The notes under the pieces: generated by a model | What the model saw: only the letters and a program-made list of their open reading frames with translations | Databases searched by the model: none | What the model was told of the DNA's origin: nothing | Translations under genes and position numbers: made by a program | From: an uncultured Parabacteroides sp. | GTDB lineage: Bacteria; Bacteroidota; Bacteroidia; Bacteroidales; Tannerellaceae | NCBI RefSeq assembly: GCF_905196875.1 | Contig: NZ_CAJJWO010000006.1 | Coordinates: 62,001 to 126,000, forward strand | DNA length: 64,000 nucleotides | Direction of reading: 5' to 3' | Part shown: in pieces, positions 51,410 through 61,100 of the stretch | Layout of the letters: each line of letters opens with the position of its first letter | Position numbering within the stretch: position 1 is the stretch's first letter

Positions 51410-52165
51410 ATGTTGGCGAAGAGAATAGTACCCTGTCTGGATATCAAGGATGGAAAAACAGTAAAAGGAATTAATTTTGTGAACTTTCGTGATGCAGGAG
51501 ATCCTGTTGAACTGGGGGCACAATACAGCCGGGAGGGAGCCGATGAGCTTGTCTACCTGGATATAACCGCTTCACACGAAGGACGTAAGACATTTACCGA
51601 ATTGGTGAAGAAAGTGGCCGCAAATATCAGTATTCCGTTTACGGTAGGTGGCGGAATTAATGAATTGAAAGATGTGGACCGCCTGTTGAGTGCCGGAGCC
51701 GATAAGGTTTCGATCAACTCGGCAGCATTACGCAATCCCTCGTTGATCGAAGAGATTGCGAAGAATTTCGGAAGCCAGGTCTGTGTGGTGGCAATCGATG
51801 CCAATCATGAGAATGGCGACTGGATTTGTTACCTGAACGGGGGGCGTATCCCGACGGAGAAGCACCTGTACGAATGGGCTACTGAAGCGGAAAATAGGGG
51901 AGCCGGAGAAATCCTGTTCACCAGTATGACACACGACGGCGTGAAAAACGGATATGCCAACGACGCATTATCGACATTGGCCGGTAAGCTGCATATTCCG
52001 GTCATAGCCTCCGGGGGAGCCGGAAAGATGAAAGACTTTCGTGATACATTCGCAGAAGGGAAAGCGGATGCCGCCTTGGCTGCCAGCGTATTTCATTTCG
52101 GTGAGATAGCTATATCCGATTTAAAACAATACCTTCATGCGGAAGGAATCAATGTAAGAATATAA
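51410..52165 (+). CDS. hisF: Imidazole glycerol phosphate synthase, cyclase subunit
   Basis: 251 residues, TIM barrel with Asp11 in [16 protein letters not shown], phosphate loops TVGGGIN and ASGGAGKM, and the catalytic [15 protein letters not shown]. It joins PRFAR with ammonia from HisH to give IGP and AICAR. Confidence 0.96.
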   Translation: MLAKRIVPCLDIKDGKTVKGINFVNFRDAGDPVELGAQYSREGADELVYLDITASHEGRKTFTELVKKVAANISIPFTVGGGINELKDVDRLLSAGADKVSINSAALRNPSLIEEIAKNFGSQVCVVAIDANHENGDWICYLNGGRIPTEKHLYEWATEAENRGAGEILFTSMTHDGVKNGYANDALSTLAGKLHIPVIASGGAGKMKDFRDTFAEGKADAALAASVFHFGEIAISDLKQYLHAEGINVRI

Positions 52166-52178
52166 TCATTAGAATAAG

Positions 52179-52775
52179 ATGAAATTAGATTTTGAAAAAA
52201 TGGGCGGACTTATCCCGGCAATCGTTCAGGATAACAATACCAACAAAGTATTGATGCTGGGCTTCATGAATGAAGAAGCCTACGAGGAAACAAAAGAAAC
52301 CGGAAAGGTGACATTCTTCAGCCGCACCAAGAATCGTTTGTGGATGAAAGGTGAAACCAGCGGCAATACCCTGCAGGTGGTTAGTATGATGGTAGATTGC
52401 GATAACGACACGATCCTGATCAAAGCGAATCCGGCCGGTCCGGTTTGCCATACGGGTGCCGATACCTGCTTTGGTGAAAAGAACATTGAAGACATCATGT
52501 TCCTGAAATATCTTCAGGACTTTATCGAACAGCGCCGTCAGGAAATGCCGGAAGGCTCTTACACTACTTCCCTGTTTTTGAAAGGGGTGAACCGTATGGC
52601 TCAGAAAGTAGGAGAAGAAGCTGTCGAAACAGTGATCGAAGCAACAAACGGAACAGAAGAAGGCTTTATCTATGAAGCATCCGACCTGGTCTACCATCTG
52701 ATCGTATTACTTACAAGCAAAGGCCTCCGTCTGGAAGACCTGGCACGTGAATTAAAGAAAAGACATAAAGCATAA
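52179..52775 (+). CDS. hisIE: Bifunctional phosphoribosyl-AMP cyclohydrolase / phosphoribosyl-ATP pyrophosphatase
   Basis: 198 residues. The HisI half has MLGFMNEEAYEET, FFSRTKNRLWMKGETSGN and the metal-binding Cys region VDCDNDTILIKANPAGPVCH. The HisE half begins near residue 110 (SYTTSLFLKGVNRMAQKVGE, EAVETVIEATNG, DLVYHLIVLL). It carries out steps two and three of histidine synthesis. Confidence 0.96.
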   Translation: MKLDFEKMGGLIPAIVQDNNTNKVLMLGFMNEEAYEETKETGKVTFFSRTKNRLWMKGETSGNTLQVVSMMVDCDNDTILIKANPAGPVCHTGADTCFGEKNIEDIMFLKYLQDFIEQRRQEMPEGSYTTSLFLKGVNRMAQKVGEEAVETVIEATNGTEEGFIYEASDLVYHLIVLLTSKGLRLEDLARELKKRHKA

Positions 52776-52781
52776 ATTACT

Positions 52782-53459
52782 ATGGAAGATACAATTCTGC
52801 TCAGACTGGAAGATGTAGAGATCTGCCGCGATGAAAATGTCATACTGCATAATGCCTCTTTTACGCTTCGTAACGGAGAGTTTGTCTATGTCATCGGAAA
52901 AGTGGGTTCCGGAAAGAGCAGTCTGTTGAAATCTTTGTATTGCGAGATCCCGATCGGCCAGGGCGAAGCCTGGCTGATGGATTACAACCTCTGTAAGATG
53001 AAGCGGAAGGATATACCTTATCTTCGGCGGAAACTGGGGATTGTTTTTCAGGATTTCCAACTGCTTACCGACCGCTCGGTGATCAAAAACCTGGAGTTCG
53101 TCTTGCGGGCTACCGGATGGAAGAAGAAGAGCGAAATAAAAGAGCGTATCGACGATGTGCTCCACCAGGTCGGCATGCATAATAAAGGATATAAAATGCC
53201 GCACGAACTGTCGGGTGGCGAACAGCAGCGTATCGTCATAGCAAGAGCACTCCTGAATGATCCGAAACTGATACTGGCGGACGAACCGACCGGTAATCTC
53301 GACCCGGAAACAAGCGGCCAGATCGTACAGCTTCTGCATGACATTTGCCAGAAAGGTACGGCGGTGATAATGACCACACATAACTATACACTGGTGCATA
53401 ATTACCCGGCCCGTATAGTTAAATGTGAGAATGCCCGTCTGGGTGATGTGGGAGAATGA
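52782..53459 (+). CDS. FtsE-like ABC transporter ATP-binding protein
   Basis: 225 residues with Walker A IGKVGSGKSSLLKSL, Q-loop GIVFQDFQLL, signature LSGGEQQRIVIARALL, Walker B LILADEPTGNLDPET and switch TTHNYTL. The sequence is closest in style to FtsE, which works with FtsX to control septal peptidoglycan hydrolases; no ftsX is adjacent here. It follows hisIE by 6 bases, probably read through from the his operon. Confidence 0.85.
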   Translation: MEDTILLRLEDVEICRDENVILHNASFTLRNGEFVYVIGKVGSGKSSLLKSLYCEIPIGQGEAWLMDYNLCKMKRKDIPYLRRKLGIVFQDFQLLTDRSVIKNLEFVLRATGWKKKSEIKERIDDVLHQVGMHNKGYKMPHELSGGEQQRIVIARALLNDPKLILADEPTGNLDPETSGQIVQLLHDICQKGTAVIMTTHNYTLVHNYPARIVKCENARLGDVGE

Positions 53460-53468
53460 TTTTTTATG

Positions 53469-53476
53469 TAACTTTG
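53469..53476 (+). promoter_or_regulatory. -7 promoter element of lysC
   Basis: TAACTTTG, 48 bases before the ATG at 53525. Confidence 0.55.
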
Positions 53477-53524
53477 CACACGCAAAATAGCAAGGAACAA
53501 ACAATTTAATTATAGGAAAAGAAA

Positions 53525-54841
53525 ATGAAAGTTTTAAAGTTTGGCGGTACTTCTGTGGGATCTGCACAGAGAATGAAAGATGTAGCAAAATTGATTTGCT
53601 CGGGCGGCCGTGACATTGTCGTATTGTCTGCCATGTCAGGTACAACCAACTCGTTGGTTGAAATATCCGACTACCTGTACAAGAAGAATCCGGATGGTGC
53701 AAACGAAATTATCAATAAGCTTGCACAGAAATATTACGGACATATTGAAGAACTGTACAGCACTGCCGAATATAAACAGAAAGCCAAAGAACTTGTAAAA
53801 TCTCATTTCGACTATATCCGTACCTTTACAAAAGACTTGTTCACGCTGTTTGAAGAAAAGGTGGTACTGGCACAGGGTGAGTTGATCTCGACCGGTATGA
53901 TGAACCTGTATCTGAATGAAACAGGTGTTAAATCCGTCCTGCTTCCTGCATTGGAATATATGCGTACGGATAAGAATGCAGAACCGGACCCTGTTTACAT
54001 CAAAGAACGCCTGGTTAAATTGCTGAACGAACATAAAGATGCTGAATTATATATCACTCAGGGTTATATCTGCCGTAACGCATACGGTGAGATCGATAAT
54101 CTGCAGCGTGGTGGTAGCGACTATAGTGCATCTCTGATCGGTTCGGCTCTCAATGCAGACGAAATCCAGATCTGGACAGACATCGACGGAATGCATAACA
54201 ACGACCCGCGTATCGTCGACAAGACATCGCCTGTCCGTAACCTGCATTTCGAAGAAGCGGCAGAACTGGCTTATTTCGGTGCCAAGATCCTGCACCCGAC
54301 TTGTATCCTGCCGGCCAAGCTGAACAATATCCCGGTTCGTCTATTGAATACCATGCAGCCGGATGCTCCCGGTACATTGATCTCCAACGAAACGGAAAAA
54401 GGAAAGATCAAAGCTGTCGCTGCAAAAGATAATATTATCTCCATCAAGATCAAGAGTGGCCGTATGTTGCTGGCTACCGGTTTCCTGCGTAAGGTATTCG
54501 AAATCTTCGAAAACTACCAGACTCCGATCGATATGGTGACTACTTCGGAAGTAGGCGTATCGGTAACGATCGACAACCGCAAGCATCTGGAAGAAATTGT
54601 AGACGACCTGAAGAAATACGGAACTGTTACTGTCGATCAGGATATGGTGATCGTATGTGTGGTAGGCGACCTGGAATGGGATAATGTCGGTTTCGAAGCC
54701 CGCATCGTCCAGGCAATGAAGGATGTGCCGGTCCGTATGATTTCCTACGGCGGAAGCAACTACAACGTTTCGCTTCTGGTAAAGTCGGCGGATAAGAAGA
54801 AAGCGCTGCAGGCGTTAAGCGATCATTTATTCAACAACTAA
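53525..54841 (+). CDS. lysC: Aspartate kinase (monofunctional)
   Basis: 438 residues. The kinase domain begins KVLKFGGTSVGSAQRMKDVA and includes LQRGGSDYSASLIGSALNAD; two ACT domains follow (IDMVTTSEVGVSVTIDNRKH and VRMISYGGSNYNVSLLVKS). It phosphorylates aspartate at the head of the lysine, threonine and methionine pathways; ACT domains imply feedback control. lysA follows after a terminator, and metH is nearby. Confidence 0.95.
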   Translation: MKVLKFGGTSVGSAQRMKDVAKLICSGGRDIVVLSAMSGTTNSLVEISDYLYKKNPDGANEIINKLAQKYYGHIEELYSTAEYKQKAKELVKSHFDYIRTFTKDLFTLFEEKVVLAQGELISTGMMNLYLNETGVKSVLLPALEYMRTDKNAEPDPVYIKERLVKLLNEHKDAELYITQGYICRNAYGEIDNLQRGGSDYSASLIGSALNADEIQIWTDIDGMHNNDPRIVDKTSPVRNLHFEEAAELAYFGAKILHPTCILPAKLNNIPVRLLNTMQPDAPGTLISNETEKGKIKAVAAKDNIISIKIKSGRMLLATGFLRKVFEIFENYQTPIDMVTTSEVGVSVTIDNRKHLEEIVDDLKKYGTVTVDQDMVIVCVVGDLEWDNVGFEARIVQAMKDVPVRMISYGGSNYNVSLLVKSADKKKALQALSDHLFNN

Positions 54842-54849
54842 ATAATATG

Positions 54850-54881
54850 AGGGCAGCCTATTCGAGACTGCCCTTTTTTTA
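54850..54881 (+). terminator. Terminator after lysC
   Basis: AGGGCAG (54850-54856) pairs with CTGCCCT (54868-54874), followed by a run of T. Confidence 0.85.
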
Positions 54882-54902
54882 ATTTATATATAATAAAATA
54901 AT

Positions 54903-56060
54903 ATGCTCAAAGGAACATTCCCGATAGATAAACTGAAGGCACTTCCTACGCCTTTTTATTATTATGATGTCAAGTTACTGCAAGATACGTTGGATCTGGT
55001 AAAGACTGAAGCCGGCAAGTATAATTATCATGTACATTATGCCGTAAAAGCAAACGCCAATCCGCGCATTCTTTCTATTATAGCTGAAAACGGACTGGGA
55101 GCCGACTGCGTGAGCGGTGGTGAAGTACAGGCCGCTTTAGATGCCGGATTTCCTGCCGACAAGGTGGTTTTTGCCGGTGTAGGTAAAGCCGACTGGGAAA
55201 TCAATCTGGGGTTGGATAACGATATTTTCTGTTTTAATGTGGAGTCGGCTGTCGAGCTGGATATACTGAACGAACTGGCTGCAGCGAAGAATAAGATCGC
55301 TTCGGTAGCCCTCCGTATCAATCCGGAAGTAGATGCACATACACATGCCAAGATCACGACCGGTATGAAGGAGAATAAGTTCGGTATCAACCTGAGTCAG
55401 CTCGGTCAGGTACTGGATAATCTTTCTACATTAAAGAATGTGAAACTGATCGGTATTCATTGCCATATCGGTTCGCAGATCACGGATATGTCTTCTTTCC
55501 GTAATTTGGTGATCCGTGTGAATGAGATACAGGAAGAACTGGAAGCTCGCGGTATCAATATTGAAAACCTGAACTTCGGCGGAGGCCTGGGTATTGATTA
55601 CTATCATCCGAATCATTTGCCTATCCCTGCTTTCGATAACTATTTCGCTGTATTCAATAAGCTGCTGAAGGTTCGTCCCGGACAGCAGGTGCATTTCGAA
55701 CCGGGACGTTCGGTAGTGGCCCAGTGCGGTACGCTTATTTCACAGGTCTTGTATGTGAAGGTCGGCGAGACAAAGAAATTTGCTATTCTCGACGCCGGTT
55801 TTACGGAACTGATCCGTCCGGCCATGTATGATGCTTACCACCGGATCGAGAACATTTCCAGTGATGAAGCAGTGGAACTTTACGATGTAGTAGGCCCTAT
55901 CTGCGAATCATCCGATGTGTTCGGTAAAGATGTGGAGTTGAACAAAGCCCATCGCGGCGACCTGATCGCATTACGTTCTGCCGGAGCATACGGAGAGGTG
56001 ATGGCTTCGCAATATAACTGCCGTCGTCTGCCGAAAGCTTACTATTCGGATACCATTTAA
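54903..56060 (+). CDS. lysA: Diaminopimelate decarboxylase
   Basis: 385 residues. PLP-binding Lys49 in HYAVKANANP, GADCVSGGEV, substrate and PLP loops IGIHCHIGSQI and NFGGGLGIDY, FEPGRSVVAQCG, and the conserved VVGPICESSDVFGKD with its active-site Cys. It converts meso-diaminopimelate to lysine. It lies 61 bases after lysC beyond a terminator; no promoter box seen in between, so read-through may supply it. Confidence 0.96.
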   Translation: MLKGTFPIDKLKALPTPFYYYDVKLLQDTLDLVKTEAGKYNYHVHYAVKANANPRILSIIAENGLGADCVSGGEVQAALDAGFPADKVVFAGVGKADWEINLGLDNDIFCFNVESAVELDILNELAAAKNKIASVALRINPEVDAHTHAKITTGMKENKFGINLSQLGQVLDNLSTLKNVKLIGIHCHIGSQITDMSSFRNLVIRVNEIQEELEARGINIENLNFGGGLGIDYYHPNHLPIPAFDNYFAVFNKLLKVRPGQQVHFEPGRSVVAQCGTLISQVLYVKVGETKKFAILDAGFTELIRPAMYDAYHRIENISSDEAVELYDVVGPICESSDVFGKDVELNKAHRGDLIALRSAGAYGEVMASQYNCRRLPKAYYSDTI

Positions 56061-56085
56061 TTGTTAATTAATAATATAGAGAATG

Positions 56086-56125
56086 CCGGGTTTCTTTGTT
56101 TTTGCAAAGGTTCCCGGTTTTCTTG
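56086..56125 (+). terminator. Terminator after lysA
   Basis: CCGGG...CTTTG and CAAAG...CCCGG pair with an internal mismatch of three to four bases, followed by TTTTCTTG. Confidence 0.6.
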
Positions 56126-56147
56126 TTTGTAGTGTTTCCTTTTTTAC

Positions 56148-56155
56148 TACCTTTG
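56148..56155 (+). promoter_or_regulatory. -7 promoter element of the lipoprotein gene at 56213
   Basis: TACCTTTG with TTTG at 56126-56129 (18-base spacer) upstream. Confidence 0.55.
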
Positions 56156-56212
56156 TACGATCCCTTTGTGTGGAGTCTTGAAGGCATTAACGATTAACAG
56201 ATGAAATGTGAA

Positions 56213-56968
56213 ATGAGAAAGAAAGATTTATATTGGGTATTTGCGGTTTGTTTGATAATGTTGTCCTCCTGTCTGGGTGATTCTACTACCCGCATAACGG
56301 TTGGGCAGCAGGAGGCTGTTTATCAGGTACGTCCTTCCAGAGGCCTTGTCCTGAGAGATGGTCGTTTGATATACTCTTCCAGCATAAACTCGTTACGTGC
56401 CGATGCCGGAGATTGTTTTCTGGTAGAGTATTCTTTTGATTCTGCCAGTCCTGAATTGCAAAAGACTGACAGTCTATCGGTAGAACTATTAGGTACTCCT
56501 ATCGAAGTTCCATTGTGGACATCCGGAGGAACTGTTAAATCTGACACCTTGTTGACAGACGAACAATATATCTCTACGATAGGGAGCCGTACGGCTTACA
56601 TCAAAGGGCGTCTTTTCCTTTGGCCTACCCTGACGGAACCGGAAAGCCAGGTGGATAGCTTTGTAATGCATTATGATACGGTTAACTGGTACACAACAGC
56701 CGATGGTTTACGTACTTATAATCTTTATTTACGTGCGATCAGAAAATCGGAAATATCGGCAGATGCAGACTCTGTGAAGGTGACTCATACGGAGGCATTC
56801 GATATTGAACGCTTTTTCAATAAAGCGTTGGAGATGGAAACAGCTAACAATGCGGAAAAGCTTACTATTGCAATTAATTATGTTGCAAAACCCAATAAGG
56901 ACACAACAGCTGTTGAATGGTCTACATTGGCGTTAGATTATACGTTGGAAAATAAGACGGGAGAATAA
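56213..56968 (+). CDS. NigD-like lipoprotein of unknown function
   Basis: 251 residues, lipoprotein signal (DLYWVFAVCLIMLSSC). An ATG 12 bases upstream is possible. The N-terminal half has an OB-like strand pattern (LVLRDGRLIYSSSINSLRAD, CFLVEYSFD) and the C-terminal half a beta sandwich ending AINYVAKPNKDTTAVEWS, the segment shared with the lipoprotein at 39406-40185. The layout recalls NigD-like proteins; the assignment is tentative. Confidence 0.6.
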   Translation: MRKKDLYWVFAVCLIMLSSCLGDSTTRITVGQQEAVYQVRPSRGLVLRDGRLIYSSSINSLRADAGDCFLVEYSFDSASPELQKTDSLSVELLGTPIEVPLWTSGGTVKSDTLLTDEQYISTIGSRTAYIKGRLFLWPTLTEPESQVDSFVMHYDTVNWYTTADGLRTYNLYLRAIRKSEISADADSVKVTHTEAFDIERFFNKALEMETANNAEKLTIAINYVAKPNKDTTAVEWSTLALDYTLENKTGE

Positions 56969-57064
56969 AAGATATACGGATAAAAATAAAGGTTTTCGGT
57001 AAAGGGAGGTTACCGTTATTGACGATAAAAGGTTTTGTATAACAATTTGTATCCCTTATTTTTA

Positions 57065-57072
57065 TACTTTTG
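57065..57072 (+). promoter_or_regulatory. -7 promoter element of the Yip1-type gene
   Basis: TACTTTTG, 23 bases before the ATG at 57096. Confidence 0.55.
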
Positions 57073-57095
57073 TCATTTTAATAGAAAACGGAGAG

Positions 57096-57662
57096 ATGTA
57101 TAAAGAGATATTAAAATGGGTAATAGCTATCATTTCCCAACCGGGGAAGGCGTGGGAAATGCTGACAAAGAAAGAAGAGAAGGGTGACGAATTCTTGTCG
57201 AAGTTTGTGTATCCGTTAATCGGATTAGTTACAGCCGCAGCTTTTCTGGGTGTATTGTTTACGCGAAAGGAGTTTGATATAGAGTTGGCTTTAAAATCCT
57301 CGATCAAGACATTGGTCGCTTCATTCGGTGGTTTTTATCTGGGTGCTTACCTGTTGAATGAGCTTTGGCAGGGATTCTTTAAAAGAACGAAAGATATGAA
57401 ACTTTGCCAACGCTTTGTCGGTTATTCCTCTTCATTGATGTTTGCGTTGAACATCGTCCTGATGCTATTGCCGGAGTTTTTCTTTCTGCGTATTTTTATA
57501 CTTTATACTTTTTATATCGTATGGGAAGGAGCAGGACCTTATATGCAGGTGGCAGAGAATGAACGCCTGAAGTTTGCCGGTATAGCAACCGTAGTTATTT
57601 TACTGACGCCAGCCGTGATCGAATTTGTACTATTCATGTTGATGCCGGGCTTGCGTTATTGA
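57096..57662 (+). CDS. Yip1-domain integral membrane protein
   Basis: 188 residues: a short cytoplasmic start with WVIAIISQPGKAWEMLTKKE, typical of bacterial Yip1-like proteins, then about five membrane helices (VYPLIGLVTAAAFLGVLF, SFGGFYLGAYLLNELWQGFF, SLMFALNIVLMLLPEFFFLR, FAGIATVVILLTPAVIEFVL). Function unknown. It lies 13 bases before smpB and is probably co-transcribed. Confidence 0.75.
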   Translation: MYKEILKWVIAIISQPGKAWEMLTKKEEKGDEFLSKFVYPLIGLVTAAAFLGVLFTRKEFDIELALKSSIKTLVASFGGFYLGAYLLNELWQGFFKRTKDMKLCQRFVGYSSSLMFALNIVLMLLPEFFFLRIFILYTFYIVWEGAGPYMQVAENERLKFAGIATVVILLTPAVIEFVLFMLMPGLRY

Positions 57663-57675
57663 CAGATAGAAAAAG

Positions 57676-58137
57676 ATGAAAGAGAAGATTAGTAATAATA
57701 TACAGATAAAGAATAAACGGGCCACATTCGATTTCGAATTGCTCGAAACATTCACTGCCGGGATCGTATTGACCGGGACGGAGATCAAATCGATCCGCCT
57801 GGGAAAAGCCAGCCTGGTGGATACTTTTTGTATCGTGGAAAGAGGCGAGTTATGGGTGAAGAACATGTATATCGCCGAATATTTCTATGGTACATATAAT
57901 AATCATGTGGCACGCCGCGACCGTAAGCTGTTGCTGACGAAGAAGGAGTTGCGCAAGATTGAAGGTGCAGCCCGCAACAGCGGTTTCACTATTGTTCCTA
58001 CCCGCATGTTTATCAATGAGAAGGGGCTAGCCAAAGTAGTTGTCGCCATCGCCAAAGGTAAGAAAGAATACGATAAGCGCGATTCGATCAAGGCCCGTGA
58101 CGATAAGCGGGAGATGGACAGAGCATTTAAACGGTAA
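57676..58137 (+). CDS. smpB: SsrA-binding protein SmpB
   Basis: 153 residues. Family motifs [39 protein letters not shown] and the basic tail [20 protein letters not shown] are all present. It delivers tmRNA to stalled ribosomes in trans-translation. The stop codon lies inside the terminator stem that follows. Confidence 0.96.
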   Translation: MKEKISNNIQIKNKRATFDFELLETFTAGIVLTGTEIKSIRLGKASLVDTFCIVERGELWVKNMYIAEYFYGTYNNHVARRDRKLLLTKKELRKIEGAARNSGFTIVPTRMFINEKGLAKVVVAIAKGKKEYDKRDSIKARDDKREMDRAFKR

Positions 58138-58164
58138 GATATATTGACTTGCCGTTTTTCTTTT
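58129..58164 (+). terminator. Terminator overlapping the smpB stop codon
   Basis: AAACGGTAAG (58129-58138) pairs with CTTGCCGTTT (58148-58157), one G-U pair, followed by TTCTTTT; it separates smpB from metH. Confidence 0.75.
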
Positions 58165-58185
58165 CACCAAGAAAAAAACATATCT

Positions 58186-61100
58186 ATGAATAAAGAAACT
58201 TTTATACGGTCCCTGCAGGAGCGTATCCTGATTCTGGATGGTGGTATGGGTACCATGATCCAGGGCTTCAAACTGAATGAACAGGATTACCGCGGCGACC
58301 GTTTTGCCAACTTCCCCGGACAGTTGAAAGGAAACAACGACCTGTTGTGTATTACCCGTCCGGATGTTATCAAATCCATTCACCGTCAATATCTGGATGC
58401 CGGAGCAGATATCTTTGCAACGAACACCTTCAATGCCAATGCGATCTCTATGGAAGATTATGCTATGCAGGAGTTTGTACGCGAGATCAACCTGGCTGCC
58501 GGAAAGTTGGGACGTGAGGTGGCCGACGAATTTATGTCGGAACATCCTGACCGGACTATCTTTGTTGCCGGTTCCATCGGTCCGACTAATAAAACCGCTT
58601 CCATGAGTCCCGATGTCAGTAACCCTGCTTATCGCGCAGTTACCTATAAAGATGTTTATAAGGCGTATAAGGAACAGGTGGAAGCACTGGTCGACGGAGG
58701 GGTAGATATTATCCTTTTTGAAACGACTTTCGATACCTTGAACGTGAAAGCCGGATTGGAAGCGGCAGAAACTGTTTTAAAAGAAAAGGGAAAAGAATTG
58801 CCGATCATGCTGTCGCTGACGCTTTCTGCCCAGGGGGGACGGACACTTTCCGGTCAGACATTGGGAGCCTGCCTGGCTTCGGTTCAGCATGTCAACCTGG
58901 TTAGTATAGGTCTGAACTGCTCTTTCGGAGCAGCCGATATGAAGCCTTTCCTGGCTGACCTGGCTAAACATGCTCCCTATTATATAAGCGCTTATCCGAA
59001 TGCGGGATTACCTAATACCTTCGGTACTTATGACGAGACACCGGAAAAGATGGCCGGCCATGTAAAGCCGTTTATCGAAGAAGGGTTAGTAAATATATTA
59101 GGAGGATGTTGTGGTACGACACCTGCCCATATCGCACAATATCCAGCCTTGATAAAAGGGGCGAAACCGCATGTACCTGTTGCAAAACCGGATTGCCTCT
59201 GGTTGTCCGGTCTTGAATTGCTGGAAGTAAAGAAAGAAAATAACTTTATCAATATAGGTGAACGTTGTAACGTAGCCGGTTCGCGCAAATTCTTGCGTCT
59301 GATCAAAGAAGGAAATTATGAAGAGGCGCTGACCATTGCCCGTAAGCAGGTGGAAGACGGGGCCCAGGTGATCGATATCAATATGGATGACGGAATGCTC
59401 GATGCTGTGAAGGAAATGACAACCTTCCTGAATCTGGTAGCATCCGAACCGGATATTGCCCGAGTGCCTGTCATGATCGACTCTTCCAAATGGGAAGTGA
59501 TCGAAGAAGGCCTGATGTGCGTACAGGGTAAAAGTATCGTCAACTCGATCTCGTTGAAAGAAGGAGAAGAAGTATTCCTGGCCCATGCCGCCCGTATCAA
59601 ACAGTTGGGCGCGGCTGTCGTCGTGATGGCTTTCGATGAGAAAGGACAGGCGGATACCTTCGAACGGAAAGCGGAAGTCTGCGGACGTGCTTACCGTTTG
59701 CTTCGGGAGAAAATAGACTTCGATCCGTATGGAATTATATTCGACCCGAATGTACTGGCTATCGCTACCGGTATGGAAGAACATAACGGATACGGTTTGG
59801 ACTTTATTCGTGCGGTCGAGTGGATCAAACAGAATCTGCCGGGTGCGAAAGTGAGTGGCGGTATCAGTAATCTTTCGTTCTCTTTCCGTGGAAATAACTA
59901 CGTACGTGAAGCGATGCATTCCGTATTCCTGTACCATGCTATTAGCAAAGGGCTGGATATGGGAATTGTCAATCCCTCTTCGGCCGTACTTTATGAAGAT
60001 ATAGAACCGGCTTTCCGTGATTTACTGGAAGATGTGATCCTGTACCGTCGTCCGGAAGCTGCCGAAGAATTGATTACCTATGCCCAGAACCTGCATGTGG
60101 AAAAGCAGGACGGTGCGGAAGAAAAGCACGAAGCCTGGCGCGAACAACCGCTGAAAGAGCGTTTGGAGCACGCCTTGATTAAAGGGATCGGCGACCATCT
60201 GGAAGAAGACTTGCAGGAGGCATTGAAAGCCTATCCGCGTGCCGTAGATATTATCGACGGTCCTCTGATGAGTGGTATGAACAAGGTGGGCGAGCTGTTC
60301 GGTGCCGGTAAAATGTTTCTGCCGCAAGTGGTGAAGACCGCTCGTACGATGAAAAAGGCTGTTGCTATCCTACAGCCGGCTATTGAAGCCGAAAAATCGG
60401 CATCCGGTTCGGTTAAAGCCGGAAAGGTCGTCTTTGCTACTGTGAAAGGGGATGTGCACGATATCGGAAAGAATATCGTGTCGATTGTCCTGGCTTGTAA
60501 TAATTACGAGGTGATCGACCTGGGAGTAATGGTTCCCGCCGAAGTGATCGTAAAGACGGCCATCGAAGAGAATCCGGATCTGGTATGTCTGTCCGGACTG
60601 ATTACTCCTTCGCTCGAGGAAATGGTACATGTGACGGATGAAATGCAGAAAGCCGGACTGACCATTCCCGTGATGGTAGGTGGAGCAACGACTTCCAAGT
60701 TGCATACGGCTATCAAGATAGCTCCTCATTACGATTATCCTGTCATTCACGTGCTCGATGCTTCCCAGAATCCATTGATCGCGGCAAAACTGCTGAATCC
60801 GGATACCCGTGATGCCTATGTCGAAAACCTGAATAAGGAATATGAAGCCTTGCGTGCTTCTATGGAGAAGAAGAAAGAAGTGCTAGTCCCGCTGGTAGAA
60901 GCCCGTGCCAATCCGCAGAAGATCGACTGGACGGCATATACGCCGGTGATTCCGAATCAGTTGGGTACACACGTAATACCTTATATTCCATTGGAGGAGA
61001 TTATTCCTTATATACACTGGACTTTCTTCTTTAGTGCCTGGAAACTGAACGGACGTTTTGCCGGAATCACACAGATTCATGGTTGCGACTCCTGCCGTGC

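Noticed and set aside
53445..53448. -33 element for lysC
   Set aside because: No TTG occurs at the required 19-21 base distance from the -7 box, so only the -7 element is annotated.
52752..53702. Minus-strand reading frame of 316 codons opposite the FtsE-like and lysC genes
   Set aside because: It runs across the ends of two well-recognised plus-strand genes and their promoter, with no family motif.
58138..58185. Cobalamin riboswitch before metH
   Set aside because: The gap is only 48 bases, part of which is a terminator stem; too short for a cobalamin riboswitch.
59098..59937. Minus-strand reading frame of 279 codons opposite metH
   Set aside because: Shadow of a highly conserved enzyme; no recognisable domain or promoter.
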